Origin: Bacillota bacterium
GTDB taxonomy: Bacteria; Bacillota; Clostridia; TANB77; CAG-465
Direction: 5' to 3'
Assembly (NCBI GenBank): GCA_023460515.1
Contig: JAEWPS010000045.1
Coordinates: forward strand, 69,957-133,956
DNA: 64,000 bases
The position numbers and the translations under genes were made by a program. Below are positions 27,060 through 35,140 of the stretch, piece by piece (position 1 is the first letter of the stretch; each line of letters opens with the position of its first letter). The notes beneath the pieces were generated by a model. It did not search any database. It was not told where the DNA came from and was given only the letters and a program-made list of their open reading frames with translations.

Positions 27060-27716
27060 ATGGCAAGAATAATGGTATATAATCCATCGACAAATAGAAT
27101 GGAAGTATATTATAGAGGACTAAGTGAAAAAATGCCATATGCGAATAATATGACAGTAAGGGAATTTAGAGGAAATTCCAGGTCAGATATAATATGGACA
27201 GATAAAAGATTAATGGATTCTTGGAATATATTAAGAAGAGAATATGGTAAACCTATCACTATTGGTGCTGCATTTAAAAGAATAGGAGAAGGTGGCCATT
27301 CAAGTATGTCACAGCATTATGCAGGTATGGCGCTAGATATGGCACAAACTTTTTCTTCAACTGAAAGAGATAAATTAAGAGATTTGGCAATTCAACTAGG
27401 AATATTTACATATGTAGAACCTAAAGTGCTTACACCTACATGGGTACATGTAGATAAAAGGTTTGGTACACCAATTTGTCCTAGAGGAGGATATCCTTTA
27501 TTACAAAATGGATCAAGAGGAGTATATGTAGCTGTTTTACAAGATGCTTTAAATAGTCTGGGATATAGTGTAGGTACTATTGATGGTTTATTTGGAAATA
27601 GAACAAAAGATGCAGTAATGCGTTTTCAAAGGGCTAATGATATATCTGCAGATGGCATAGTTGGATGTTCTACTTGGGAAAAATTAACTAGTAAAGCAAA
27701 CGGCGCGGGAATATAA
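27060..27716 (+). CDS. M15-type peptidoglycan carboxypeptidase with C-terminal peptidoglycan-binding domain
   Basis: 218 residues from ATG 27060, set by AGGAGGGG. The first domain (about 25-135) has a metal-site pattern SQHYAGMALDMA (His and Asp ligands) and WVHVDKR (third ligand), as in M15 family DD/LD-carboxypeptidases. The second (about 148-210) is a PG_binding_1 domain (VAVLQDALNSLGY; DGLFGNRTKDAVMRFQR). No signal peptide is seen. With its sigma-K-type promoter, the protein is probably made late in the mother cell and deposited on the spore, where it could act on cortex peptidoglycan (inference). Confidence 0.85.
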   Translation: MARIMVYNPSTNRMEVYYRGLSEKMPYANNMTVREFRGNSRSDIIWTDKRLMDSWNILRREYGKPITIGAAFKRIGEGGHSSMSQHYAGMALDMAQTFSSTERDKLRDLAIQLGIFTYVEPKVLTPTWVHVDKRFGTPICPRGGYPLLQNGSRGVYVAVLQDALNSLGYSVGTIDGLFGNRTKDAVMRFQRANDISADGIVGCSTWEKLTSKANGAGI

Positions 27717-27720
27717 AGAA

Positions 27721-27755
27721 AAACCTATCCAAAATTACTGGATAGGTTTCTTAGT
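27721..27755. terminator. Bidirectional terminator between convergent genes
   Basis: AAACCTATCC (27721-27730) pairs perfectly with GGATAGGTTT (27740-27749). It serves the peptidase gene (+) and the hypothetical gene at 27759 (-). Confidence 0.85.
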
Positions 27756-27758
27756 TTG

Positions 27759-28118
27759 TTAATTATCTAAGATTGGTAGGTTTCCGCCCATATTATCTGA
27801 TTCGATTTCATTTAAAACGATTAAATAGTAGTCTTTCTCGGCCTTAAGCAAGGGTTCTAATTCAAAAGCTTTAAGCTCAGTAAGTCGTTCTATTGGAATT
27901 ACATCAACTATATCGGCAATTTTGAGAAGTAACCGTTTTTTGCTGATTTTGTAATTTAGCTCTTTAGACGTTTCGAACGCAAAATATATCAAATCGTTTA
28001 ATTTGCTTTCATCGTATTTGTTTGATTTTTTGATACTTTCCATGAACTCATTGTAGAGTTCTTCATTAATTGTGACACTGTCACAGTATCCGTCTGAATA
28101 TAATTTTTGGGTTTTCAT
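27759..28118 (-). CDS. Hypothetical helical protein
   Basis: 119 residues starting at ATG 28118 (MKTQKLYSDGYCDSV), behind GGAGGA. A second in-frame ATG five codons upstream lies in the ribosome binding site and is rejected. It is acidic, helical, and has no signal peptide or membrane segment. I recognise no domain. The gene stands alone with a near-consensus promoter and a shared terminator, so it is probably expressed in growing cells, unlike its sporulation neighbours. Confidence 0.65.
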   Translation of the reverse strand: MKTQKLYSDGYCDSVTINEELYNEFMESIKKSNKYDESKLNDLIYFAFETSKELNYKISKKRLLLKIADIVDVIPIERLTELKAFELEPLLKAEKDYYLIVLNEIESDNMGGNLPILDN

Positions 28119-28174
28119 ATATATATCCTCCATAAAATAATTATTTTTTGGTTAATAATGGTATAACACAAACA

Positions 28175-28203
28175 TTATATCACAAATATTATGTAAAGTC
28201 AAC
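28175..28203 (-). promoter_or_regulatory. Sigma-A-type promoter for the hypothetical gene
   Basis: On the minus strand TTGACT (28203-28198), 17 bases, TATAAT (28180-28175). Confidence 0.65.
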
Positions 28204-28225
28204 ACCTTTTTGAATCTAATAGATA

Positions 28226-28254
28226 TTGAATTATATATAGTTATATGATATAAT
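28226..28254 (+). promoter_or_regulatory. Sigma-A-type promoter for the Sua5/YwlC gene
   Basis: TTGAAT (28226-28231), 17 bases, TATAAT (28249-28254), 18 bases before the ATG, giving a very short leader. Confidence 0.6.
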
Positions 28255-28272
28255 ATATAGTGGTGAATTTAA

Positions 28273-29298
28273 ATGATAAAAATAGGACAAGATATAGGAC
28301 TTGCCAGTAGATATATTGTTGATGGAAAAATAGTAGTATTTCCAACAGAAACGGTATATGGAATAGGAGCGGATGCTACTAATAAAGAGGCAGTAAATAG
28401 AATATTTGAAGCAAAGAAAAGGCCTGCAGATAATCCACTTATTGTACATATATGTAATTTAGAAATGTTAAATAAAGTTGCAAAAAATATAGGTGTAATA
28501 GAAAAAAAAATAATTGATAATTTTTGGCCTGGACCTATAAGTATAATATTAGAAAAGAATGATTGTATACCATACAGTGTTACGGCAGGTTTAAATACTG
28601 TGGCGGTTAGAATGCCAGATAATGAATTAGCTCTTAAACTTATAGAAGAGAGTAATACACCAATAGCTGCACCTAGTGCTAATATATCATCTAGACCTAG
28701 CGGTACTTGTATTGAAGATATATATGATGAATTAGAGTCATCAGTATCATATTTTATTGATGATGGTTATACACAAGTAGGAATAGAATCTACAGTGGTG
28801 AGAGTTATTAATGGAGTAGTTCAAATTCTAAGGCCTGGGAAAATAACAAAAGAAGATATTTTAAAAGTTACAGACCAAGTTTCGATCGATGATAAATGCT
28901 TGAATAAAGTTACTGATAACGAAAAGGTTCTGTCACCAGGTATGAAACATAAACATTATGCACCTGCTACAAAATGCATAGTTATACAAGCTTCTGAACA
29001 TAATAAGATAGTTAATAAAATGAATGAACTGATAAGCAAATCAAATGACTTAAATAAAATTTCTATTATGGTTACTAGTGATAATATGAATAATATAGTT
29101 AAAAAAAGCAATGTGAATATAATTGATTTAGGCAATAATTTAGATGAAGTTTCTAAAAATTTATTTTCGTCACTTAGAAAATTAGATAGATTAAATTCAG
29201 ATATTTGTTATATTCAAGGTTTTGATTTATCAGGTATAGGAATAGGCATTATGAATAGGATAATTAGAGCATGTAATTATGAAAAAATAGATGTTTAA
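28273..29298 (+). CDS. L-threonylcarbamoyladenylate synthase (Sua5/YwlC type)
   Basis: 341 residues. The YrdC domain (about 1-200) has VVFPTETVYGIGADATN, KKRPADNPLIVHI and APSANISSRPSGT, which bind ATP, threonine and bicarbonate to form threonylcarbamoyl-AMP, the first step of tRNA t6A37 synthesis. The extra C-terminal Sua5 domain (about 230-341) begins after the conserved linker SPGMKHKHYAP. The length fits Sua5/YwlC rather than the short TsaC. It stands between the sporulation block and adk. Confidence 0.93.
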   Translation: MIKIGQDIGLASRYIVDGKIVVFPTETVYGIGADATNKEAVNRIFEAKKRPADNPLIVHICNLEMLNKVAKNIGVIEKKIIDNFWPGPISIILEKNDCIPYSVTAGLNTVAVRMPDNELALKLIEESNTPIAAPSANISSRPSGTCIEDIYDELESSVSYFIDDGYTQVGIESTVVRVINGVVQILRPGKITKEDILKVTDQVSIDDKCLNKVTDNEKVLSPGMKHKHYAPATKCIVIQASEHNKIVNKMNELISKSNDLNKISIMVTSDNMNNIVKKSNVNIIDLGNNLDEVSKNLFSSLRKLDRLNSDICYIQGFDLSGIGIGIMNRIIRACNYEKIDV

Positions 29299-29402
29299 AA
29301 TTAGTTTATTTTCTACAAATTTCCGTAAAACACTTTACATTTATTGAATTCTGTGGAATAATATATATATAAACTATATTTAAAATTATAGAGGTGATAC
29401 AA

Positions 29403-30014
29403 ATGATATATATTATGTTAGGTGGACCTGCCACTGGAAAGGGCACAAGGTCAGAAATTTTAGCAGATAAGCTAAATATACCACACATTTCAACAGGGGA
29501 TATTTTAAGAGTAGCTGCAGAAAGAAATAATGATATAAAGCAAAAACTTTCTAAAGGTGAACTTATAACTGATGATGTAATTAATGAGTTACTATATATA
29601 AGATTAAGTAGATCAGATTGTAAAAATGGTTTTATACTTGATGGATATCCTAGAAAAATAGATCAAGCGTATGCATTAGAAGCAATGATGAGAAAGTTAA
29701 ATATGAGAATAACAGAGGCTATTGAATTAATAGTTCCCCGCGAACTTGCTTTTAAAAGAGTTCTGGAAAGAAGAGAATGCCCTAAGTGTGGAAAATCCTT
29801 TGGAATAGATTTTCCATCTATGAATGGGGATAATTGTGATGAGTGTGGAACTAAATTAATAAAAAGGTCAGATGATACTGAGGAAACATTAAAAAAAAGA
29901 ATGGATGCATATGAAATATTATCCAAACCTATATTAGATTACTATAGAAAAAGGGGAATACTTAGAACTATAGATAGTTCTAGTCATCCAGAAAAAATAT
30001 TGGGAACATTATAA
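29403..30014 (+). CDS. adk: Adenylate kinase, zinc-LID type
   Basis: 203 residues from ATG 29403, set by GAGGTGAT; the ATA-rich upstream extension to 29394 overlaps it. P-loop GGPATGKGT, AMP-site ISTGDILR, DGYPRK (usually DGFPR), and a LID with CPKC and CDEC that should bind zinc. It interconverts ATP, AMP and ADP. The P-loop variant (Ala-Thr for Gly-Ala) and the Tyr in DGYPR are unusual. map, infA and the alpha-operon ribosomal genes follow, so this is where the ribosomal superoperon resumes after the interruption. Confidence 0.9.
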   Translation: MIYIMLGGPATGKGTRSEILADKLNIPHISTGDILRVAAERNNDIKQKLSKGELITDDVINELLYIRLSRSDCKNGFILDGYPRKIDQAYALEAMMRKLNMRITEAIELIVPRELAFKRVLERRECPKCGKSFGIDFPSMNGDNCDECGTKLIKRSDDTEETLKKRMDAYEILSKPILDYYRKRGILRTIDSSSHPEKILGTL

Positions 30015-30035
30015 TTTATAGAAAGAGTGATAAAA

Positions 30036-30800
30036 GTGATACATATAAAATCTGAGAAAGAGATAAATTTAATGAGAGAGTCAGCACAAGTTTTAAAACT
30101 TGTGCTAAATTCTTTAGAACAAGAAATAAAACCAGGAATTACTACAAATTATTTAAATGATGTAGCTGAAAGAATTATAAAAGAAAATGGAGCTATACCA
30201 TCATTTAAAGGTGTTGAATGTCCATATAAAGGTGGCAAAACATACACACATGCATTATGTTTGTCTGTAAATGATGAAATAATACATGGAATTCCTTCAG
30301 ATAGAGTACTTCAAGAAGGAGATATTGTTTGTGTAGACTTAGGAGTATATAAAAATGGGTATCATAGTGATGCAGGAAGAACTTTTGGGGTTGGTAAAAT
30401 TTCTGATGTAGCTAAAAAGTTAATTAAAATAGCTGAAATGGCGTTCTTTGAAGGAATAAAATATGCTAAACCAGGATGTAGAATAGGTGATATTTCAAAT
30501 TCCATAGAAAATTTCGTTTTAAAAAATGGTTTTACTCTATTGGAAGAATATCAAGGACATGGTATAGGAAAAGAAATGCACGAAGATCCAGGTGTACCTA
30601 ATATGGGTAGAAAAGGTACTGGTCCAAGAATTGAAAAGGGTATGGCGTTAGCAATAGAACCAATGATTTGCGAAGGCTCAAATGAGGTTTACGTAAAAAA
30701 AGACAAATGGACTATAGCAACAGTTGATAAAAAACTTACTTCATACTATGAAAATACGATAATAATAACAGAAAATGAACCAGAAATATTGACTTTTTAA
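30036..30800 (+). CDS. map: Methionine aminopeptidase, type I
   Basis: 254 residues from GTG 30036, set by AAAGAGTGAT; an alternative GTG at 30027 lies within that site. It removes initiator Met from nascent proteins. Metal ligands are seen in CVDLGVYKNGYHSDAGRTF (two Asp), GHGIG (His), AIEPM (Glu) and YENTI (Glu). The fold and length are those of the short type I enzyme. It lies 21 bases after adk in the conserved adk-map-infA order. Confidence 0.95.
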   Translation: MIHIKSEKEINLMRESAQVLKLVLNSLEQEIKPGITTNYLNDVAERIIKENGAIPSFKGVECPYKGGKTYTHALCLSVNDEIIHGIPSDRVLQEGDIVCVDLGVYKNGYHSDAGRTFGVGKISDVAKKLIKIAEMAFFEGIKYAKPGCRIGDISNSIENFVLKNGFTLLEEYQGHGIGKEMHEDPGVPNMGRKGTGPRIEKGMALAIEPMICEGSNEVYVKKDKWTIATVDKKLTSYYENTIIITENEPEILTF

Positions 30801-30883
30801 GATAATTATTGTATAATATACGAGTAAACTTTGCAAATAAACTTGCAAGTATGTTTTATTCAAAAATAGGGGGATTATTAAAC

Positions 30884-31102
30884 ATGGCAAAAGACGATGT
30901 AATTGAAGTTGATGGTATAGTATCAGAAGCACTACCTAATGCAACATTTAAAGTTAAACTTGAAAATGATCATGAGATTTTAGCACATATTTCTGGTAAG
31001 TTAAGAATGAATTATATTAAAATATTACCAGGTGATAAAGTTAAGTTAGAACTTTCAACTTATGACTTACAAAAGGGTAGAATTACATGGAGAGCTAAAT
31101 AA
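30884..31102 (+). CDS. infA: Translation initiation factor IF-1
   Basis: 72 residues starting MAKDDVIEVDGIV, with the OB-fold blocks HISGKLRMNYIKILPGDKV and STYDLQKGRITWR. The start is fixed by homology; the purine tract AGGGGGA lies 8-13 bases upstream. A 25-codon in-frame extension is not conserved in the family. The KOW-like protein often found between map and infA in Firmicutes is absent. Confidence 0.96.
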   Translation: MAKDDVIEVDGIVSEALPNATFKVKLENDHEILAHISGKLRMNYIKILPGDKVKLELSTYDLQKGRITWRAK

Positions 31103-31125
31103 TAGCCTTTATTTATTTAATTTCG

Positions 31126-31270
31126 TGAAAAAACATAATTCGAATGCGGCTGAAAAGGGTATATGTACCCTATTTGTTTTATGTTTTTCAATATATAAAT
31201 TTATGTGCAGTTGTACATAAATTTAAAGTCTTTTTATTTATCTCATTTCAATAGATAAAAAGCAGCTTAA
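31126..31270 (+). promoter_or_regulatory. Structured RNA element between infA and rpmJ
   Basis: A TGAAAAAACATAA arm (31126-31138) pairs with TTATGTTTTTCA (31179-31190), enclosing a GGGTA-TATG-TACCC hairpin (31157-31170). Immediately after, an 11-bp perfect stem joins 31196-31206 to 31215-31225 (TAAATTTATGT with ACATAAATTTA), and a third (CTTTTT...AAAAAG) lies around 31230-31262. No long T-run follows, so simple termination is unlikely. By position it could be the control leader of the alpha-operon genes rpmJ-rplQ (S4-regulated in other bacteria), which is inference. Confidence 0.5.
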
Positions 31271-31327
31271 AGTTATGGTTAAGACTATTTTAAAAATACT
31301 TATTTAAGTGTTTAAGGAGGATTCAAA

Positions 31328-31441
31328 ATGAAAGTAAGACCATCTGTAAAAAAGATTTGTGAAAAGTGCAAAGTTATAAGAAGAAACGGTGTCGTAAGAG
31401 TAATTTGCGAGACTGCTAAGCACAAACAAAGACAAGGTTAA
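31328..31441 (+). CDS. rpmJ: 50S ribosomal protein L36, zinc type
   Basis: A 37-residue protein (MKVRPSVKKICEKC at the start, CETAKHKQRQG at the end). The zinc ligands C-x2-C, C and H are present. The ribosome binding site AAGGAGG lies 8 bases ahead. The gene is too short for routine ORF calling but is unmistakable and in its usual place before rpsM. Confidence 0.97.
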   Translation: MKVRPSVKKICEKCKVIRRNGVVRVICETAKHKQRQG

Positions 31442-31461
31442 TAGTGGGGGTGTAAAATTAA

Positions 31462-31833
31462 ATGGCACGTATATCTGGAGTTGACTTACCGAAGTCAAAA
31501 ATTGCAGAAATAGGACTAACAGCTATATATGGTATAGGACGTTCTGCATCTAAAAAAATACTAGCAGAAGCTGGTATAGATAGCAATAAGAGAATAAAAG
31601 ACTTTACTGACGATGATGAAGCAAAAGTAAGAGCAATAATCGAAAGAGATCATACAGTTGAAGGAGATTTAAGAAAAGAAGTTTCTTTAAACATCAAAAG
31701 ATTAATGGAAATTAATTGTTACAGAGGAAAAAGACATAAAATGAAATTACCTGTAAGAGGACAAAGAACAAAAACAAATGCTAGAACTAGAAAAGGTCCT
31801 AGAAAAGTTGTAGCAGGCAAGAAAGGAGTATAG
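31462..31833 (+). CDS. rpsM: 30S ribosomal protein S13
   Basis: 123 residues. MARISGVDLPKSK, the helix-hairpin-helix segment YGIGRSASKKIL, and the tail RGQRTKTNARTRKGPRK identify S13 at the top of the head, contacting P-site tRNA. Its upstream region is an exact copy of that of rpsD (27 bases). Confidence 0.98.
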   Translation: MARISGVDLPKSKIAEIGLTAIYGIGRSASKKILAEAGIDSNKRIKDFTDDDEAKVRAIIERDHTVEGDLRKEVSLNIKRLMEINCYRGKRHKMKLPVRGQRTKTNARTRKGPRKVVAGKKGV

Positions 31834-31836
31834 AAA

Positions 31837-32229
31837 ATGGCAACAAAGAAAAAAGTAGTAACTAAGAAAAAAATCAAAAAAAATATTGCAACTGGTGCTG
31901 CTCATATCCAATCTTCATTTAACAATACAATTGTAACAATGACAGATACAGAAGGTAATGTTTTATCTTGGGCAAGTGCTGGTGGATTAGGTTTTAAAGG
32001 TTCAAGAAAAAATACTCCTTTTGCAGCAGGCGAAGCAGCTATGACAGCAGCAAATGCAGCAAAAGAACATGGTTTAAAAAGTGTAGAAGTATTCGTTAAA
32101 GGACCTGGTTCTGGTAGAGAAGCAGCTATAAGATCGCTTCAAGCGGCTGGATTGGAAATAAACATGATTAAAGATGTATCTCCAATTCCACATAATGGTT
32201 GTAGACCACCAAAAAGAAGAAGAATATAG
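31837..32229 (+). CDS. rpsK: 30S ribosomal protein S11
   Basis: 130 residues. The Lys-rich N-terminus leads into GAAHIQSSFNNTIVTMTDTEG-like S11 core and PIPHNGCRPPKRRR at the end. S11 lies on the 30S platform. It starts 3 bases after rpsM. Confidence 0.97.
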   Translation: MATKKKVVTKKKIKKNIATGAAHIQSSFNNTIVTMTDTEGNVLSWASAGGLGFKGSRKNTPFAAGEAAMTAANAAKEHGLKSVEVFVKGPGSGREAAIRSLQAAGLEINMIKDVSPIPHNGCRPPKRRRI

Positions 32230-32246
32230 TGGGGGTGTAAAATTAA

Positions 32247-32876
32247 ATGGCAAGATATACAGACGCAGTTTGTAAAAAATGTAGAAGAGAAGGATTAAAA
32301 CTTTTCTTGAAAGGTACTAGATGTAATAGTAGCAAATGTGCAATCGATAGAAGAGCATTCGCACCAGGACAACATGGTAAAAATAGATCTAAATTATCAG
32401 AATATGGATTACAACTTCGTGCAAAACAAAGAACAAAAGTTTATTACAGAGTTTCTGAATCTCAATTTAGAAAATATTATGATGAAGCTTTCAGAAGAGA
32501 AGGAGTTACTTCAGACACATTATTTGAACAATTAGAATTAAGATTAGACAACGTAGCATACAGAATTGGTGTAGGAATGTCAAGGGCAGAATCTAGACAA
32601 TTAGTAGGTTATGGAATGTTACAAGTAAATGGTAAAAACGTAAATATACCTTCATACATACTAAAAATTGGAGATGTAGTTACAATAAAAGAAAACAAAA
32701 AAGATAACAAAGCATTAACAACAGTTTTAGAAATGAATAAGTCAAAAGTAATTCCAGCATGGATTGAAATGAATAAAGATAAATTCGAAGCTAAAATTCT
32801 TAGAAAACCAGTAAGAGAAGATGTTGATTTAGAAGTAGCTGAAAACTTAATCGTTGAGTTATATTCTAAAAACTAA
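32247..32876 (+). CDS. rpsD: 30S ribosomal protein S4, Cys-containing form
   Basis: 209 residues. The N-terminus has four cysteines (CKKC, then TRCNSSKC), the zinc-binding form of S4. RRAFAPGQHG and the S4 RNA-binding domain (LELRLDNVAYRIGVGMSRAESRQ) are intact. S4 nucleates 16S folding and often represses its own operon. Its placement between rpsK and rpoA is normal for Clostridia. Confidence 0.97.
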   Translation: MARYTDAVCKKCRREGLKLFLKGTRCNSSKCAIDRRAFAPGQHGKNRSKLSEYGLQLRAKQRTKVYYRVSESQFRKYYDEAFRREGVTSDTLFEQLELRLDNVAYRIGVGMSRAESRQLVGYGMLQVNGKNVNIPSYILKIGDVVTIKENKKDNKALTTVLEMNKSKVIPAWIEMNKDKFEAKILRKPVREDVDLEVAENLIVELYSKN

Positions 32877-32945
32877 TTAAAATAATTTAATTAATCATTT
32901 ATATTATAGTGCGTGTAATCAGAGCGTGCTAGAGGGAGGATTAAA

Positions 32946-33887
32946 ATGATTGAAATGCAAAGACCAGAAATAAAATGTGTTGAATTAGATGTAGACACAT
33001 ATTATGCTAAGTTTGAAGTTGAACCTTTAGAAAGAGGTTTTGGAATAACATTAGGAAATTCATTAAGAAGAATATTACTTTCTTCACTTCCAGGATATGC
33101 TTTAAATACAATAAAAATAGATGGGGTTACTCATGAATTTGTATCAATTCCAGGAGTTACAGAAGATGTTACAGATATAATACTTAATTTAAAACAAGTT
33201 TGTATTAAATGTAGCGATACTGATGAAAAAACTATGCATATAAAAGCAGTTGGACCATGTGAAGTAAAAGCAAAAGATATAATAACAGATGGAACAGCTA
33301 GTATTGTTAATTCAGATTTACATATTGCATATGTAGATGAAGGAACAACTTTAAATATTGAAATGACAGCTATAAGAGGTAGAGGGTACATAGTTGCTGA
33401 CAGAGCAAATGTTACGGCTTTAAATGTACTTCCTATTGATTCTATATTTACTCCAGTAAAGAAAGTTAATTTTACTGTAGGTAAAACTAGAGTTGGTAAA
33501 TCTGCAGATTTTGATAGTTTAGTTATGGAAATTTGGACAAATGGTGTAATTGAACCATTCCAAGCATTAAGTATGGCAGCAAAAATTTTAAATGAACATT
33601 TAGAGCTATTTATAGATTTATCTGAAATAGCAAAAACAATGTCTATTATGTCTCATAAAGAAATATCTAAGAGAGATAGATTATTAGAGACACCAATAGA
33701 AGATCTAGACTTTTCTGTAAGATCATATAACTGTTTAAAAAGAGCAGGAATGCATGTAGTAGCAGATATTGTTGCTAAAACTGAACACGATATGATTAAG
33801 GTTAGAAACTTAGGTAAGAAATCACTTGAGGAAGTAATTAATAAAGTAGCAGAATTAGGTTTAGAATTTAGAAAAACTGATGACTAA
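32946..33887 (+). CDS. rpoA: DNA-directed RNA polymerase subunit alpha
   Basis: 313 residues. The N-terminal assembly domain (YAKFEVEPLERGFGITLGNSLRRILLSSLPG) and the C-terminal domain with helix-hairpin-helix (EDLDFSVRSYNCLKRAGMHVVADIV; MIKVRNLGKKSLEEV) are both intact. It nucleates core polymerase and binds UP elements. Ribosome binding site GGGAGGA. Confidence 0.98.
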   Translation: MIEMQRPEIKCVELDVDTYYAKFEVEPLERGFGITLGNSLRRILLSSLPGYALNTIKIDGVTHEFVSIPGVTEDVTDIILNLKQVCIKCSDTDEKTMHIKAVGPCEVKAKDIITDGTASIVNSDLHIAYVDEGTTLNIEMTAIRGRGYIVADRANVTALNVLPIDSIFTPVKKVNFTVGKTRVGKSADFDSLVMEIWTNGVIEPFQALSMAAKILNEHLELFIDLSEIAKTMSIMSHKEISKRDRLLETPIEDLDFSVRSYNCLKRAGMHVVADIVAKTEHDMIKVRNLGKKSLEEVINKVAELGLEFRKTDD

Positions 33888-33904
33888 TTAAGGAGGGAAA
33901 AAAA

Positions 33905-34429
33905 GTGGCAATAAATAGAAAACTAGGAAGAACAACTTCACATAGATTATCTTTATTAAATAATTTAACTACTTCACTAGTGCTTAATGGTAAAGTAGAA
34001 ACAACACTTGCTAAAGCTAAAGAATTAAAACCTATTATAGATAGTTTAATAAGTTTAGCAATAGTTGAAAAAGATAATTTTGAGGTTAAAGAAAAAACAA
34101 TTTCTAGAGCAAAATTAGATAAGAATGGTAAAATAGTTAAAGAAGCTAAAACTTCTAAAAATGGAAACAAATATGAAGTAGTAGTTAGAGAAACTGTTAA
34201 AGAAAACGTAAATGTTGATATGCCATCTAGACTTGCAGCTAGAAAGAAAATGTTCACAATGGTGAATAAAATTAAATCAGCAAACGGTGAAACTATTGAT
34301 TTAACAAAAAAATTATTTGATGAAATAGCACCTAAATACGAAGCAAACAAAGGTGGATATACAAGAATAATTAAATTAGTTCCAAGAAAAGGCGACGGCG
34401 CAGAAATGGCTATAGTTGAATTAATATAG
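33905..34429 (+). CDS. rplQ: 50S ribosomal protein L17 with internal insertion
   Basis: 174 residues, against about 115-130 for most bacteria. The conserved body (KLGRTTSHRLSLLNNLTTSLVLNG; ETTLAKAKELKPIIDSLI; YTRIIKLVPRKGDGAEMAIVEL) is split by a charged insertion of roughly 45-50 residues (about 60-110). GTG start behind AAGGAGGG. It is the last gene of the run and precedes a strong terminator. Confidence 0.96.
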   Translation: MAINRKLGRTTSHRLSLLNNLTTSLVLNGKVETTLAKAKELKPIIDSLISLAIVEKDNFEVKEKTISRAKLDKNGKIVKEAKTSKNGNKYEVVVRETVKENVNVDMPSRLAARKKMFTMVNKIKSANGETIDLTKKLFDEIAPKYEANKGGYTRIIKLVPRKGDGAEMAIVELI

Positions 34430-34440
34430 TTTTATATAAA

Positions 34441-34477
34441 ATAAAAAGCAAATTTAATTTGCTTTTTATTTTTTTGC
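34441..34477 (+). terminator. Intrinsic terminator of the alpha operon
   Basis: ATAAAAAGCAAAT (34441-34453) pairs with ATTTGCTTTTTAT (34457-34469), followed by seven T. Confidence 0.9.
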
Positions 34478-34537
34478 CTTTTTTAAGAGTGAATTCAAAA
34501 ATTATGTAAATTTTATCTGCAATATATGCCTATATAC

Positions 34538-34566
34538 TTGATTTTTGTTATATTTAATAGTATAAT
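34538..34566 (+). promoter_or_regulatory. Sigma-A-type promoter
   Basis: TTGATT (34538-34543), 17 bases, TATAAT (34561-34566). It leads to the short frame at 34606 and the membrane protein gene at 34688. Confidence 0.6.
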
Positions 34567-34605
34567 ATATGTAATTAAAAAAATACTTGAGAGGAGCGTT
34601 CATTA

Positions 34606-34713
34606 ATGTTTCAAATTAACCTAATAATATATTTTAAAAATATTTTAGGTAAGAATTTAATTAATAAATTTAAAGGGGGATGGTGCTTTGAAACGGATAC
34701 TTGTATATTATAA
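34606..34713 (+). CDS. Possible 35-residue leader peptide
   Basis: A short frame (MFQINLIIYFKNILGKNLIN at the start) is preceded by GAGAGGAG at good distance and follows a strong promoter. It overlaps the TTG start of the membrane protein gene by 26 bases in another frame, so the two could be translationally coupled. There is no homology that I recognise, and chance cannot be excluded. Confidence 0.35.
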   Translation: MFQINLIIYFKNILGKNLINKFKGGWCFETDTCIL

Positions 34714-35128
34714 ACTTACTTTAATTACTTCAGTATCAATTGTAATTTTAACAATATGTGGTCTCATTGCAATAATTAATAATTTTACTCAGCAAGAAAA
34801 TATCAATCTGTTTATATTTCCAATCAGTTTACCTATTGTTTCAGCTTTGGTATTTATAATTTTGGATGTTTTACTTATTAGTAATAGTATAAATGAGAAA
34901 ATATACAAGGATGAATATCCATTAACATTGAAACGGACTAGAAGATTGAATAAATTAAAGCACGTATTATCTGACCTTTTATTTATATTTTCATTGATAA
35001 TTATAGTAGTGAGTATGTTTATGATATTTGTCATGTTTTCAAAATTTGCCACTGTAGGATCAGCATTATACATAGTTCTATTGATTTTAGGTTTTTGTCA
35101 TGCATGTATGCTAAACAGGAGAATATAG
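34688..35128 (+). CDS. Four-helix membrane protein of unknown function
   Basis: 146 residues from TTG 34688, 8 bases after AAAGGGGGA. Hydrophobic segments lie at about 11-31, 38-62, 94-118 and 122-138, with a basic loop (TLKRTRRLNKLKH, about 78-92). No motif is recognised. It is a single gene with its own promoter and a strong shared terminator. Confidence 0.65.
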   Translation: MKRILVYYKLTLITSVSIVILTICGLIAIINNFTQQENINLFIFPISLPIVSALVFIILDVLLISNSINEKIYKDEYPLTLKRTRRLNKLKHVLSDLLFIFSLIIIVVSMFMIFVMFSKFATVGSALYIVLLILGFCHACMLNRRI

Positions 35129-35140
35129 AATAGTACATAT

